A stretch of 64,000 nucleotides of DNA from Timema cristinae (GCA_039000515.1 JBCFYV010011135.1:23470735-23534734), one strand, 5' to 3'. Positions 32,110-43,438 are shown, counted from the first letter of the stretch. Notes: generated by a model not told the origin, from the sequence alone. A program made the numbers and translations.

Positions 32110-32425
32110 CTTTTCACGAGCCAGATGATATGTCGACATTTTGTAACAGTCCATCTATAAACTTTTGTGTGGTATTGCTAAGTTTACGGAACCGGAAGTC
32201 TATCGGTATGTTATGCATCGGGCAACGGAGAACGGTTTTCACTTCTCTGAATATATTTATCATAATAGTAGAGATATATCGTCCTTCATGGAAGTTCATG
32301 ATTTTTTTTAACCGAGCGTCGTAATTTATCTCTGAGAATTCCGGGACTGATGATCCAACTTGTGAGAAATTTACATTTGTTTTTGCAGAAAAAGTTAAAA
32401 AAAAAAATTCATTGTAGTCACGCAC
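32110..32425 (-). repeat. Repeat I, copy 1, with an open 103-codon frame
   Basis: A minus-strand frame of 103 codons (32114-32425) begins MRDYNEFF and contains NFSQVGSSVPEFSEINYDAR and PMHNIPIDFRFRKL. The plus strand at 49200-49500 carries a diverged copy, which in the corresponding frame reads NFSPVKSSIPVCSEINHFAR and LMHNIPKDFRFR but is broken by several stops. There is no apparent length change over about 90 codons. No family is recognised. It may be a fragment of an element's protein or a repeat that is open by chance. Confidence 0.6.
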
Positions 32426-32514
32426 ACATTTTAAAGTAAAAACAACTTTGACAAATATAGATTTATTTTTAAGCTCTGGTACTGTTGCTGTTTATCAACA
32501 ACTTGGAAATAAAC

Positions 32515-32772
32515 CCAGCTTCAATGGTCATATGTTTTAAGATGCTACTCTCGTGTTAGACTATACCGCTGAAGACTGAGAGATTGGGGTTTGAATACCG
32601 GTTGGGTCTAGTGAGTTGTTTTTTTTCACAATAGTTTTCCACTATCCCTTCACGAAAATGCGGGTATACTTCCTATAAAAACAAACTTCTTAGTCCTTAA
32701 AACCATTATCGTAACTATTACATAAGCGTATAGACCAAATGGGTAGTTAGACGGAGTGCTAAAAACAAAATA
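32515..32772 (+). mobile_element. SINE-B
   Basis: CAGCTTCAATGGTCATATGT, GCTACTCTCGTGTTAGACTA, B box GGGTTTGAATACCGGTTGGG, body CGAAAATGCGGGTATACTTC and a degenerate tail ACCAAATGGGTAGTTAGACG. Confidence 0.85.
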
Positions 32773-33174
32773 CAGTCCAATTTTCATAAGAAAGGCCTTT
32801 TAGAAAATACAAAAATAATTTTTCTGCAGCCAAAATTGATAAAATTTCATTGTATTATTAGTGATATTTTTTTGTATTGATAATACCTATAAAAAAATTC
32901 CGTTGCATATCACATGACAAACTTTCTCAATTTGTGTATCAGAGCTCGAAACATAATTTTCAAATATAGTTTTTTTTAATAAACTAGCCTTAAGCGGGTT
33001 TCCCTCCGAAAAACAAGTTTACATTCTTGTAATGTAATTGATTTGCCCCTGAAAAGTATGTGAAAGCATTGACAATAATATCGTCCTAATTTTATAAACG
33101 TATTTAATTTCATTTAAATTATATAGTATATTAAATGGCGCTTAAAGCACTTCTTCTAAGAAGGCAAAAGCCAC
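32773..33174. other. AT-rich gap, no feature seen
   Basis: No gene or known repeat recognised. Confidence 0.35.
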
Positions 33175-33500
33175 TGATCAGTGACGTCACGCACGTGACA
33201 CCAGCCAAGTCAGTTTGACAATATATATATTTCAAATAATAACTTCCTATTCTCGAAGGTTCGAAGAGAGATTTTAAAATGTAACTTGAGTCAATTTCCG
33301 GCTCTCGAAGCTTCTAGTAAGACCGAGATGTTTTTGTCTTGTATTTTGTTTTCCTAAACTAAACCTTCTCGAAGCTTCCATGAGCAATGGATATATACGA
33401 AGGATGGTGCAATGTAAGAGTAGTTGGTGTCCAGAACTGACAGAATTCACTTGGGCACTTGGCGTCCAGCAACACCGGTCCGCGCTCATACAATAGGCCG
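33175..33500. promoter_or_regulatory. Promoter-like cluster: CRE, E-box, HSE-like motifs
   Basis: A palindromic CRE TGACGTCA (33182-33189) and an E-box CACGTG (33192-33197) lie 35 bp upstream of a TATATATAT stretch. They are followed by three heat-shock-element-like inverted GAA/TTC motifs: CTCGAAGGTTCGAAG (33253-33267), CTCGAAGCTTC (33304-33314) and CTCGAAGCTTCC (33369-33380). A 71-codon minus-strand frame (33274-33489) has no family match. No downstream exon was found, so the promoter call is tentative. Confidence 0.3.
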
Positions 33501-34640
33501 CGTATATATTTCAACGACATGATCTATTTTCACATTAAATAAACAGATTCAGAAATAAAAAACATGTCAAAATAATAAGTGTTTATTAATTATAATTCTT
33601 CAATTGGCGTCCATCGCGGCAGTAAAATATCAGAACAACATAATTGGCGCACAACGTGGGGCCCCGTAATACAAGAACGTTTCATTCTTATGTGTAAATG
33701 TCACACTACAGTTAGCCATTTTAAACAGAATATTTGTTGCCTGCATTTTCAGAAATCACACATTAGCAAAATACCGTTTTCCAAGGGTTAGGGAAAAGAT
33801 AAAAAAAAAACTGAGACATGAGTGATAATATAACATAGACACAGAGTTATAATAAAATACATCAAACTGTTTTGAAAATTAGACCTAGGGACGGACGGAT
33901 ATACGTTGGGACAGACAGACTGACAACGGATATACGTTGGGACAGACAGACAGAAATATAAAATCCACATTTTTGACTAATGAGCCACATTAAACTTATA
34001 CATATTTATTATAAAATTGAGGCCAGCAATTTTTACGATTACATTTAGGTGAGAGAGTAAAAAAAAATTCGGCGAGAATCTGTTATAACGTGCCGCTAGG
34101 CCACCACTGTCAAGCCCTCTGTCTAACATGGAGACTGTTCCAAACTCGAATTTAAAAGAACAAAACCTCACGGAGAGACCCTGATATTTTCCACAAGACT
34201 TAAAGAACAAATAACATCTCAACGCGACGTTTCCAATTCCGATCCTAAAAAACACCGTTCTCTACTTCATCACTCTTGATATTGACATTTTTTTTTTCTT
34301 CTCCTTCACAAACCCCCATCTTTAACCCATTTACCAGACAGCTCCCAACGACCACGATGGGTCAGAAGTGGGAAACAAAAAAAAACCTTCAGCTTGTGTC
34401 CACATCTTTTTTAGGGGGGGGGGGGGGGGAGGGATTCTCAGCTCAGGCACATCTCTCTTCCTTTCTCCCCCTTTTTTTTACCCTGATGAATCTATTATCT
34501 CATCTCCTTTCGTCGACCTCTTCGGTCCAAAACCTCTCCTTAGGCTCGGTGCACACTGATAAGTAAAAAAAAAATCCTAAAGAAAAAATTATTTGTTTTT
34601 TTTTAACGTGACTAAGACCTCTTTTTCTAAACATATTAAT
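33501..34640. other. Gap with low-complexity tracts
   Basis: The phrase GGATATACGTTGGGACAGAC is repeated at about 33897 and 33929 (32-bp tandem, two units). A 16-G tract lies at 34414-34429. Open frames up to 96 codons show no motif and follow composition. Confidence 0.35.
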
Positions 34641-34646
34641 AAGGTA

Positions 34647-34874
34647 GAGTAGGCCCATGGCTTCTTTGGTGCTGACTGACAGCTCACAGCTGACTTCTGA
34701 CAGTCAACATTTAGGTATAATACCTAAATTTTGACCGTCAGAAGTGACAGCTGCTAAGCACATGTTTTACAGATCATATGGTTCGGTGTAGAGATACATA
34801 ATTTGGTCTGGTAACTTTTCAAAGCTTTTAGCTGTGAGCTGTCAGTCAGCACCAAAGAAGTCATGGGGCTATTG
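34647..34874. mobile_element. MITE-1, copy 1
   Basis: This is a 228-bp near-palindromic element. The left end is GAGTAGGCCCATGGCTTCTT and the right end in reverse complement is CAATAGCCCCATGACTTCTT. Both lead into TGGTGCTGACTGACAGCTCA. The centre TTTAGGTATAATACCTAAA is itself palindromic. It is flanked by TA. Related copies lie at 42875 and 48107. Confidence 0.9.
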
Positions 34875-35009
34875 TATATGAGATATAGATAAGGGCGTAT
34901 AGGGCTAAATTTTATGAGTGGTGGGGGGGGGGGGGGGGTGCGGCAGGGCGTGAGATGTGTCCAATAGAAAATGCTACTAAAACCCGTAGCCAATAACAGG
35001 TATTATACG
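34875..35009. repeat. Short gap with 16-G tract
   Basis: A 16-G tract lies at 34923-34938. No other feature was found. Confidence 0.7.
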
Positions 35010-35430
35010 TATCTATCACATTCATATTAACATTTGGAACTGACGAAGAAACTGATGAAATGATACATTTGAAGCATCTGGTTGTATGAAGAAGAAACTT
35101 GGGACTTTTGGGAAAATTGAAAATAAATTCTTGGATGGGTATTATTAAATGTAGTGCTGGAGAAGAATTGAAAAGATCAACGGGACATACATGGTGACAA
35201 ATGAAGTCAACAGAAGAGAACATTTTGGATGCGATTCTTCGGTACAAAACAAACTGGATCGGACACTTCCTTAGGAGGAACTGTCTTTTGCATGACGCCA
35301 TAGAAGAAAAGGTTGAGGAAAATAAGAGCTTAGGAAGGAGGAGGATTTAAATATTAGATGACTTGAAGAGAAGAAAATTATGGGAGCTAAAGGCAGAGAA
35401 CATGGCACATTGGTGGTATAAGTAAACGGG
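35010..35430 (+). mobile_element. LINE RT C-terminal fragment, third type, copy 1
   Basis: Plus-strand reading gives DEMIHLKHLVV, then ENILDAILRYKTNWIGHFLR, RNCLLHDAIEEKVEENKSLG and, after a stop, ILDDLKRRKLWELKAEN. The WIGHxLRRNCLLHDAIEG...GRRR..LLDDL pattern is typical of an arthropod LINE RT end. The same family occurs at 55440-56160. Stops show that it is dead. Large frames on the opposite strand here are shadows. Confidence 0.85.
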
Positions 35431-36130
35431 CAAAAGGAATGGACATGTGTGACAAAACACCTAATAATAATATTCACATTCTATAGGTTTCAGGACCCTC
35501 CTAAGTACCTTCCCCTTTGATGGACAATATCTAAGGTCATATAATGTTGCACTTAACCTTCACTTGTTTGGTCTTTACTGTAATGAACAGAAAACTACAT
35601 TATATGACCCTATACTTATATAGACTTGTAAACATAGTTAGTAAAAAAGAAATTTCCCACTCTGAAAAGACCACATATTTCGGTGGATCAATAAGAGGTA
35701 AATTCCCAGTAAACGAAAGGATTGTTATTGAATGGTGGAGTAGTGATTACAACACATCGGATCATCATTTGTACCAGCCTCCTCTCCTGTTTGTTCTCCT
35801 ATTTCCGTACAGCTCCACTTAGACATGTTGAGAGCCAGTCTCAACCTCTGAATTACATTTAACTTAGGTAATAAGGCTCAAATAAGACGTCGTATCGATT
35901 TGGTATTTTATGAGAGTAGTGAAAGCCTTTTACCATATTTTAAAATAAACGGTACGCTACACCGAACTGAAGTTCTTTCTTTTTTATCTTAAAATAGAGA
36001 CATTTACTAAAAACTCGTAAGATTTGTTAAACGAAATATATTTTTACATTTTTGTATAAACACACCACCAAAGATAATAAATTAAATACTATATTGTAAC
36101 CCCCCCCCCCCCATATTTATTTATATAAGT
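35431..36130. other. Gap, no gene recognised
   Basis: A 92-codon plus-strand frame (35544-35822) has no motif that I can identify. A segment near 36010-36040 resembles the repeat-like phrase near 26930. A 13-C run is at 36100-36112. Confidence 0.35.
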
Positions 36131-36960
36131 CAGGTTGGTCACAAGAGTTTATTTATTACCAACAATAACAATACTCGATGAGAAAGTGGGACTAGCCCAG
36201 CGTTAGGCGCAGACATCAGCACAATAAGGCCATAATATAGTTATACACAAACAAGTGGTTAGGGGCATGACCCCGAGTACAAAGATGGCCGTCTAAGGGG
36301 CCCACAGCATTAAGATACATTGAAATTGACCTTCGTACAAATCCGTAGAGTATAATGGTAATAATTGAAGATCCAAACAATAACCCCAGTACTAACGATA
36401 ATCATAAGATATAAACTACTCGCCATCAGCGACTTCCAATAACTGACGTGTAAGGCAAGGTGCCCACTAAGAAGTTCCCCAATACAACTATTCAAAGCCC
36501 CACAAAACAGAGCCAATATCCATTATAATTTGGGGGCTTTCAGAATTCAGTGACTTAACCACAAACAAACTAACAAACTAATTGCGTGGGCTCGCGACCC
36601 CCTGAGTTGACTAACTAAGCTAGACTAATAGGAGTTCTAACTCACCAACAATGATTAATAACGTAATCAGCCAACACGATAATACCAAACAATTTAGCAA
36701 ATACCCTGAATATCAAACATGGCGGTGATAATGGTTTCAAAACAATCCGTGAAGCGGATGAGATACGCTAGCCTGAATAGTAATTTCTTTGAGTCCAGGT
36801 TGCCCCGCCATGATCTCTACAAAAAAAGGCCTGCAGCCTCAATATAAAATAAAAAAATTTAAATCATAAATAAATATCGCCCAAACAGTAATTTTGAACA
36901 AATCCAGGCCAAACAGAATTTTAAAGTAAAATAACCTAAACCCACATTAAGTGCCTCACC
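36131..36960. other. Unassigned A/C-biased block
   Basis: The composition differs from the flanks (A and C enriched on plus) and it contains palindromes such as GGGGCATGACCCC. A minus-strand frame of 68 codons (36310-36516) is hydrophobic but matches no family I know. The minus strand ends with AATAAATAAACTC before 36145, so an LTR or a transcript end is possible but not shown. Confidence 0.3.
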
Positions 36961-37019
36961 TAGAGAATGTGGAGAAATGCGTACCAAGAGCTATAGAGTC
37001 CTTCCATTATATACACATA

Positions 37020-37338
37020 GGTAGTCACGTGTTCTCATAGCGCAGGAAGCAGAGCTGGGAAAGGGGGAAGGGAGTGCACTGTTCTGGAACAACCTCCCTT
37101 ATTCCGGGCGTAATTTCAAATCGCGCGCAGCCCGATGACCGTTGATATCACTGTACTGTTGCCGGTGCGCACGCGTCTGCGCACGTCGATTGTCTCTTGT
37201 TTTCTCTTGGAGTGGGGGCAGGTCTAGAGGTGTAACCTCGGTTATGATTACTCGGCTCAGTTGAAAACAAACCGGGCCGCGAAGTGTGTGATGTGTGGAG
37301 CCTCGTGGAGTAGTTAAATGGAGACAGAGTTGGTGAGT
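37020..37338 (+). promoter_or_regulatory. CpG-rich promoter-like island with possible first exon
   Basis: This is one of the most CpG-dense segments of the window (for example AAATCGCGCGCAGCCCG). It carries an NRF1-like TGCGCACGCG (37166-37175) with a second CTGCGCACG just after it. About 140 bp downstream a short open reading starts at ATG 37318 and reads Met-Glu-Thr-Glu-Leu into GTGAGT (37333-37338), a good 5' splice donor. This would be a first coding exon with a tiny coding part. No acceptor partner can be assigned. The 80-codon minus-strand frame over the same island is unsupported. Confidence 0.35.
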
Positions 37339-37394
37339 CAAACCACGCCTTTTCCTTTCATGTTGTGACTATGTCACAATATGGTACACTGTTA

Positions 37395-37720
37395 CTTACT
37401 TAGTACCTTCTATATGGAATTAGGAACTAGGAACACTGTTACAAAGAAATTGAGAAGATAAATATCTTTTTCCACCAAAGAGCCTAAGAATTAAATTCAT
37501 TTTCAAAGACCTGAATTAAAACGTATATACAATACTTACACATATACTTACGTATATTTACTTATTTCTCAAACTATTGGTTTTTTAAATTTATTTCAAA
37601 TAAAATATTTTTATCTTTATTACTACAAAAATTTTACAACTTTAAGTTATTTTGTATCTCAAATAGTTGCTGAGAAATTATATAATTTGAAATCTCCGAT
37701 TGTATAAAGTACCTTCGATA
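37395..37720 (-). repeat. Interspersed repeat G, copy 3
   Basis: The reverse complement follows 6850-7160: GGTCTTTGAAAATG, GCTCTTTGGTGGAAAAAGAT, then GTAACAGTGTTCCTAGTTCC. The inner part matches the TTTGAAATAAATTT-like region of the other copies. Confidence 0.6.
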
Positions 37721-37903
37721 CAAAGCTCAGCTATCGCCTCAAATTTTCCAATTTTCTCTGGGCATAGCCCCCTGGCCCTCCCTATTAACAGATACTAAGT
37801 TGTTTTTTTTAATTCCAGAGTGTCTGAAGTTGGGGAATTTATGTGACGCCCCTGGTCTCACATTTTAATTCACTCGGAAATATAATTGAACCAGTTCTAT
37901 AAT

Positions 37904-38069
37904 ATTATTATTATTATTATTATTTATTATTATTATTATTAGCACCGCGTCTTACTACCCATTCGGGTTATACGCACTTACGCTAATGTGTAATGGTAGG
38001 GTGATTGTGAGATGAAATGAAGGACCTACAGTTTAACGTGGAATCCGAACCACGGTGGCGGCCTGGCAT
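37904..38069 (-). mobile_element. SINE-A, 5'-truncated
   Basis: An (ATT)n tail is followed by the complete common tail AGCACCGCGTCTTACTACCC and the 3' part of the body as far as GGCGGCCTGGCATT. Head and first half are missing. No target-site duplication was found. Confidence 0.9.
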
Positions 38070-38089
38070 TATAGTTTATAACTTAAATA

Positions 38090-38580
38090 TAGATCTTAAC
38101 TGCCGTATTAATGATCGAATTTGTTGGTTTTAAACATTTTTTTTTCTCGATAGCTCTTATAAGGTAAGCCCTATAGGTCGTTGTATCCATAGCGCCAATT
38201 CTAGATTTGTCGAATTCGATTTTTATCATAAAAAAAAGCTAAACTCAGAGTTATTTAAGGAAATCTCTTATCAATAATTTATCACTAAGAGGTTCTGCCT
38301 GTAATATCTAAATTTTACAATATTCTGATTTATTTTTGCATATTGTTATTGCTTTTAACCACTCTTTAGTTTTTTTGTTATTATTGCTATTTTTTATTAT
38401 CATTATTAATTACTTTTTATAACTATTAATCATTATATAACAATATTTAGCCATTTTTGTTTATCTTATTTTCTCATGTAAATATATGTATTTGTAGGGT
38501 ACTTGTGTACTTTCAATGCTGGCCTGTCATAGGTCTTACAACTGTTGGCCAGCACTATAATAAAGGAGATTGAAATTGAA
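38090..38580 (+). mobile_element. LINE 3'-end-like segment
   Basis: T-rich DNA is followed by GTAAATATATGTA, CTGTTGGCCAGCACTATAAT, an AATAAA signal (38559-38564) and ATTGAAATTGAAATAATAAT. A polyadenylation-type hexamer followed at once by short tandem repeats resembles the 3' end of a LINE. No RT sequence precedes it. Confidence 0.35.
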
Positions 38581-38873
38581 ATAATAATAATAATAATAAT
38601 AATAATTATTATTATTATTATTATTATAATTAGCACCGCGTCTTACTAACCGTTCGGGCTATACGCTTAAGTACTATTTACGATAGTGGATTAGGAATGG
38701 GGAAGGTTGAATTTGTTGGAAGTAGACCCGCATTTGCGTGGAAAAAGAGTGGAAAACTATTTAGCAAACCATCCCCAGTTCACCCAACCGAGATTCAAAC
38801 CTCTATCTCCCCGTTCTCTGCAGTCTAGCTCAACATGAAACTATCGCGTTAGCCAACTCTACCACCAAGGTAG
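38581..38873 (-). mobile_element. SINE-C
   Basis: An (AAT/ATT)n stretch at 38580-38630 is followed by TAGCACCGCGTCTTACTAAC, the body CCGCATTTGCGTGGAAAAAG, B box (GAGATTCAAACCTC) and head TCGCGTTAGCCAACTCTACC. It is nearly complete. Confidence 0.9.
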
Positions 38874-39127
38874 GCACCTAATAATTGTTTAAGATTTATT
38901 ATTATGATAATAATTATAGCTAATACGTGTTGCTGCAACAGAGTAAAAAATCATCTAAGACAGTAAAGCTCATTGTTAGCGCATGGGTTTTGTGAGTTTT
39001 GAACAAATCTACAGCTCAAGACATCGAAAAAAAAAATGAAGAGAGAGTTCAACAACTGTTTTATGATATTGAGAACCATATCATCGTATCACCCATACAT
39101 TCACCGATAAATGTAAATTACATGTAG

Positions 39128-39409
39128 GGAGGTGACCTGGTGGTCTAGGGGTAAGGTGTCAGACTTCTGTGCTGGCGGCCGGGGTTCAATCCTCGGTCCC
39201 AGCACAGATTTATCTGATTACCAAACCCTTCCTTAACCTCTGACAAAACATCTTGTGAATGTGGGGAATGCCATTCCTCCACCGTGGTTCGTATCCCACG
39301 TTAAACTGTAGGTCCTTCATTACATCTCACAATCACCCTACCATTACACATTAGCGTAAGTGCGTATAACCCGAACGGGTAGTAAGACGCGGTGCTAATA
39401 TAATAATAA
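39128..39409 (+). mobile_element. SINE-A1, full length
   Basis: Nearly consensus, with an exact 9-bp target-site duplication TACATGTAG (39119-39127, 39410-39418). A minus-strand 69-codon frame overlapping the tail is a shadow. Confidence 0.96.
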
Positions 39410-39494
39410 TACATGTAGTGTGGATGTACATTTTCTCTATTCTCCAAATTTTTCTCCAAATGAATACTAAAAATATAAAATAGGTATATTTTAC

Positions 39495-39860
39495 CACTTG
39501 ATTGGAACAAGCCTATTAATAAACCTGCTAGTAAGCCCTTGCTAAACTTTCACCCAATCAACTCCCCCCCCCCCCCACATTTTTTTCATTTGTTCGTTTG
39601 TTGAAATTAAATACTCGGCGAAGTGTATACACAAAATAGCAAAGAGTTTATTTTGGGTAATTGATACAAAAATATTTTTAGATTTCACTTTTAACTTAAA
39701 TTTTAAACAAACAATGTGTTTTAACGTAAACAGAGTATGTTATGTCAGAAGTCGAGTAAAAAATCCTATCCACTGATAACTTATTCATCGCTGTAGGCCT
39801 TGTATTAGTTGATAAAAAAGGATGTTGACAACAGAAATAATATATATGATAATCCAGTGG
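39495..39860 (+). repeat. Interspersed repeat F, copy 2
   Basis: This is the opposite-strand partner of 31290-31960, without the SINE-A found there. It includes a 13-C tract (39564-39576), ACTCGGCGAAGTGTATACAC and GGATGTTGACAACAGAAATA. Both copies have G/C-run regions at the same place. Confidence 0.75.
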
Positions 39861-39924
39861 TGTTCAACCTGTCTTGAGTGAAAACTTGATACGTTAAATT
39901 TAAATAAACATCTATATTCGACAC

Positions 39925-40030
39925 AATAACTATCTCAGAAGCGTGCTTTTCTACTGAGCTAAGGGTCCCGGGTTCGGTTTTTGTCAAGCCATTTTTCAAC
40001 TTTCTTATTCTTACATAACCCACTAATTTA
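39925..40030 (+). mobile_element. SINE-D fragment
   Basis: GTGCTTTTCTACTGAGCTAA and GGGTCCCGGGTTCGGTTTTT (B-box-like) match the family head. The body is missing. Confidence 0.5.
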
Positions 40031-40790
40031 TTCCTCATAAAAATGTCGATAGGAAAAAAAAGTTGTTGAAGGGAAAGTGGGGTTGGAGAAGGTGGTGGGG
40101 GAGGGGGGGAGGTGAGGAAAGAGGAATGAGATGAAAATAGGAGGAGGATAAAAAGATGGAGGGGGCTATACAGTGATGGTAGGACTGTATTAAAAAAAAA
40201 AAAAGTAAAAAAAGTTTGGTTTTTATATTGGCATGATGGATGATTTGAAGCTTTGTTTTACAGGATTCTTTACAATATTTTTTTACGGGGAAGAGGGCTA
40301 GTATTCTAATCAGTGTAGTATCAAAATTCATTAAAAATTAATCGTGAACCCAAACATTACATACCAACATTACCCAAATTGTTTTACGAAATATCAATAA
40401 GCTGCTGGTACCCTTAAGGTGACCAATAATATTACAGGGGTGCAAAGTAGAAGTAATTATATTTTGGGTTACACGATAAAAAAAGGGGGGGGAGTTGAAA
40501 AGGCCTACTACCGATTAAGCTACCAAATGTTTAGCCTTTTAGACAGCTGACAGCTCTACATTCAATGTTGACCTCATTCTCGAAAGGCGAAAATCCGTCC
40601 TACTTTCTTTTTCTATGGTGTACGCCCACCCTTACACTTTCTCTCTCTCTCTCTCTCTCTCTCTAGCCCAACATAAAAAAAAGTCGTTGCTTCGTTGTTC
40701 TCATCTACGCTAGCAGGTTCTTGACTTCAAAAGCTCTTCGTTGCTCTTCATTTTTTTTTCCGATGCATAACCAACGACGTAGAAGACTTT

Positions 40791-40843
<53 letters not shown>

Positions 40844-41132
40844 TGCCGGAGTGTCCAATGCTTCGCAACATTTTTTTTAAGGGTCTTCGGGTGTATGGAA
40901 ATAAAGAATCGAAATAAAAAATGGAAAAAGAAACAAAACAAATATGTCGGATGGTCATTCCATTTTGATTTAAAAATTGCAAAGTTAATGAGGTTTTCTG
41001 TTTATTTTTTTTTATTCAATTTTTAACCATCAGTATTGTTTGTTTCCTTTGGAACGATCAACGATAAAAGTCGTTCAACTGAGCATTTAAAACGAAATTG
41101 GATCAAGTTTTCAATTATTCCTTTAAGCACCA
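40031..41132. repeat. Gap with purine block and (CT)n, (AT)n tracts
   Basis: A purine-rich block (40050-40170) yields a spurious proline/serine-rich minus-strand frame. (CT)12 is at 40641-40664 and an (AT)n run of about 50 bp at 40792-40840. Frames of 78-101 codons crossing the AT run alternate Tyr and Ile and are artefacts. Confidence 0.8.
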
Positions 41133-41372
41133 AATCTAACTACCCGATCGACTTATAAGCTTATGTACTAGTCACACTAATGGTTTTAAGGATTATTAAG
41201 GTTACATTTATTAGAAGTGTACCAGCTTTTGCGTGGAGGGAAGGTGGAAAACAATTTAGGGGAAACCAGCCACATTAAAACCGACCGAGATTCGAACTTT
41301 TATCTCTCCGTCATCGACACTCAGTTTATTGCAAGAAGAACGTGTTAGACCATGCGGCCACCGTAGCGGGTA
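41133..41372 (-). mobile_element. SINE-B
   Basis: Minus-strand head CCGCTACGGTGGCCGCATGG then TCTAACACG, B box AAGTTCGAATCTCGGTCGG, body CCACGCAAAAGCTGGTACAC. The tail is decayed. Confidence 0.85.
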
Positions 41373-41401
41373 ATTCTCGTAGTAACTTTACTTTCGTTAC
41401 G

Positions 41402-41707
41402 GGTGACCTGGTGGTCTAGGGGTAAGTTGTCGGACTTCTGTGTTGGGGTCCGGGATTCAATCCTCGGTCTCGGCACAGATTTATCTGATTACCAAACCCT
41501 TCCTTCACCTCTGACAAGACGTGTATTAATCACAACTTGTGAATGTGTGGAATGCCAGGCCTCCACTGTGGTTCGGATCCCACGTTAAACTGTGGGTCCT
41601 CCATTTCATCTCAAAATCACTCTATCATTACACATTAGCGTAAGTGCGTACAACCCAAACAGGTAGTAAGTAATACGCGGTTCTAATAATAATAATAATA
41701 ATAATAA
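41402..41707 (+). mobile_element. SINE-A2, full length
   Basis: An exact 13-bp target-site duplication TACTTTCGTTACG (41389-41401, 41708-41720) bounds the copy. The A2 insert GTGTATTAATCACAACTTG and an (AAT)n tail are present. It landed just beyond a SINE-B. Confidence 0.97.
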
Positions 41708-41951
41708 TACTTTCGTTACGCTTGTATGAGAGTTGTGACAATAATGAGTGGATTATGGCTGGCGGTTGAGTTTCATCAGAGGATTGGAGCATGCGCACAG
41801 GACTCCACATTGAGTGAGCTATTTAGATAAACCTGATTCACCCAGTTTAAAACACCCTTCAGTTTTATATAACCAAGTTACAATATGTTTTTTATCACTT
41901 ATTTAAATTAATAACACACAGTCCAAATATCAATAACGGGCTGGTACTGAA

Positions 41952-42252
41952 TTATTATTATTATTATTAGCACGGCGTCTTACTACCCGTTCGGGTTATA
42001 CGCACTTACGCTAGCGTGTAATGGTAGGGTGATTATGAGATGAAATGAAGGACCTACAGTTTAACGTGGTATCCGAACCACGGTGAAGGCCTGGCATTCC
42101 ACACATTCACAAGTTGTGATTAATACACGTCTTTGTCAGAGGTAGAAGGAAGGGTTTGGTAAGCAGATAAATCTGTGTCAGGACCGAGGATTGAACCCCG
42201 GACCACCCAGCACAAAAGTCCGACACCTTACCCTTAGAACACTAGGTCACCC
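41952..42252 (-). mobile_element. SINE-A2, full length
   Basis: The minus-strand copy runs from (ATT)n through the common tail to the complete head (CACTAGGTCACC on plus at its end). A 9-bp target-site duplication GGTACTGAA (41943-41951, 42253-42261) bounds it. Confidence 0.95.
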
Positions 42253-42261
42253 GGTACTGAA

Positions 42262-42870
42262 ATAAAATAATTAATATACCATCTGCTTACCAAGAATAAA
42301 TAACATGAAGTGATAATGTGTAATTTTACTAATAACATACATTAAGAACATAAATAATTATCTTATAAAAATGATTAAATATGTACTCAAAGGCAGAAAA
42401 AAAATATTTAAATAATGGTAGAGGTGTTTTATCATAATCATGATAATGGATATAATAGATAAGGTATCAGTAATAATAATTGATATCGTAATAATAATAA
42501 TAAATAATAATAAATCAAGTTTCCTGGAACTCAGTCTTAGCCTCTAGCATTCACTGAGTAATGAACATTTTATATTTACTGTGACTTTGATATAGAAAAT
42601 TTGTGTATGTTAATACTTTATCAACAACAACAAAAATCTAAGAAAATTGCTATGAAAAGAGATTGTAGTTTTACTAAATTGCGTCTACATCTCTTAATAG
42701 TTTTTAAATTTGAAATATTTAGTTACATCCTCAATGTGTGCGCTATAAAATAAAGTTTATAAGATTGGTTTGGCAGGATTCCTGAAATCATTAACCAAAG
42801 GAATCAATGGAAATTTTAAATATAATGTAAATATTTCTTCGATTTGGTTGAAAGCTCTTTCCCATTTCGA
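42262..42870. other. AT-rich gap, no feature seen
   Basis: Several short AAT/ATA runs (for example 42489-42513), otherwise nothing recognisable. Confidence 0.35.
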
Positions 42871-42874
42871 AATA

Positions 42875-43107
42875 CAGTAGCCCCATTGTTTCTTTAGTGC
42901 AGACTGATAGCTCACAGCTGACTTCTGACAGTCAATATTTAGGTATATAACTAAATTTTGACTGTCAAAAGTGACAGCTGCTAAACACATGTTTTTGCAG
43001 ATCATCTGGTTCGGTGTAGGGATACGTAATTTGGTTTGGTAACTTTTTAATGCTTTCATCTGTCAGCTGTGATGTCAGTCAGCACCAAAGAAGTCATGGG
43101 GCTACTG
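42875..43107. mobile_element. MITE-1, copy 2
   Basis: It starts CAGTAGCCCCATTGTTTCTT and ends with the inverse of CAGTAGCCCCATGACTTCTT, with a palindromic centre. It is preceded by TA, and the right flank is TT instead of TA. It is part of a false 100-codon minus-strand frame. Confidence 0.9.
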
Positions 43108-43167
43108 TTGATATTTGTAAAAGGCGAGGTTGAACTGTCAAAATATTTGCGGTGGTGGTATCTTTTA

Positions 43168-43438
43168 ATTAAGCACCACGTCTTAATATCCGTTCGGGCT
43201 ATACGCTTTAAGTACTAATTACCCTAATGGGTTAGGAATTGTGCAGGCTGAATTAAAGTAAGTGATCCTCCATTTTCGTGGAGGGAGAGTGGAAACCCGT
43301 TTAGTAAAAGCACCCCCTCCTCCATTTAAGCACCCCCTTCCATTTCACCCGACCGGATTAGGAACTCAATCTCCCCACCCTCAGCAGTCTAGCTCAACAC
43401 GAAACCAGTGCGTTAGCTAACTACGCCACAAAGGCGGG
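43168..43438 (-). mobile_element. SINE-C with internal 22-bp duplication
   Basis: The order is tail AGCACCACGTCTTAATATCC, body, B-box region (GACCGGATTAGGAACTC), head (AACACGAAACCAGTGCG and TTAGCTAACTACGCC). A stretch with AAGCACCCCC is doubled (43308 and 43328). Confidence 0.85.

Noticed and set aside
36310..36516. Hydrophobic 68-codon minus-strand frame, considered as a mitochondrial NADH dehydrogenase insert
   Set aside because: The flanking sequence shows no conserved mitochondrial gene block, and the match rested only on hydrophobicity.
40705..41026. Frames of 78-101 codons crossing 40792-40840
   Set aside because: The core is Ile/Tyr alternation coded by (AT)n.
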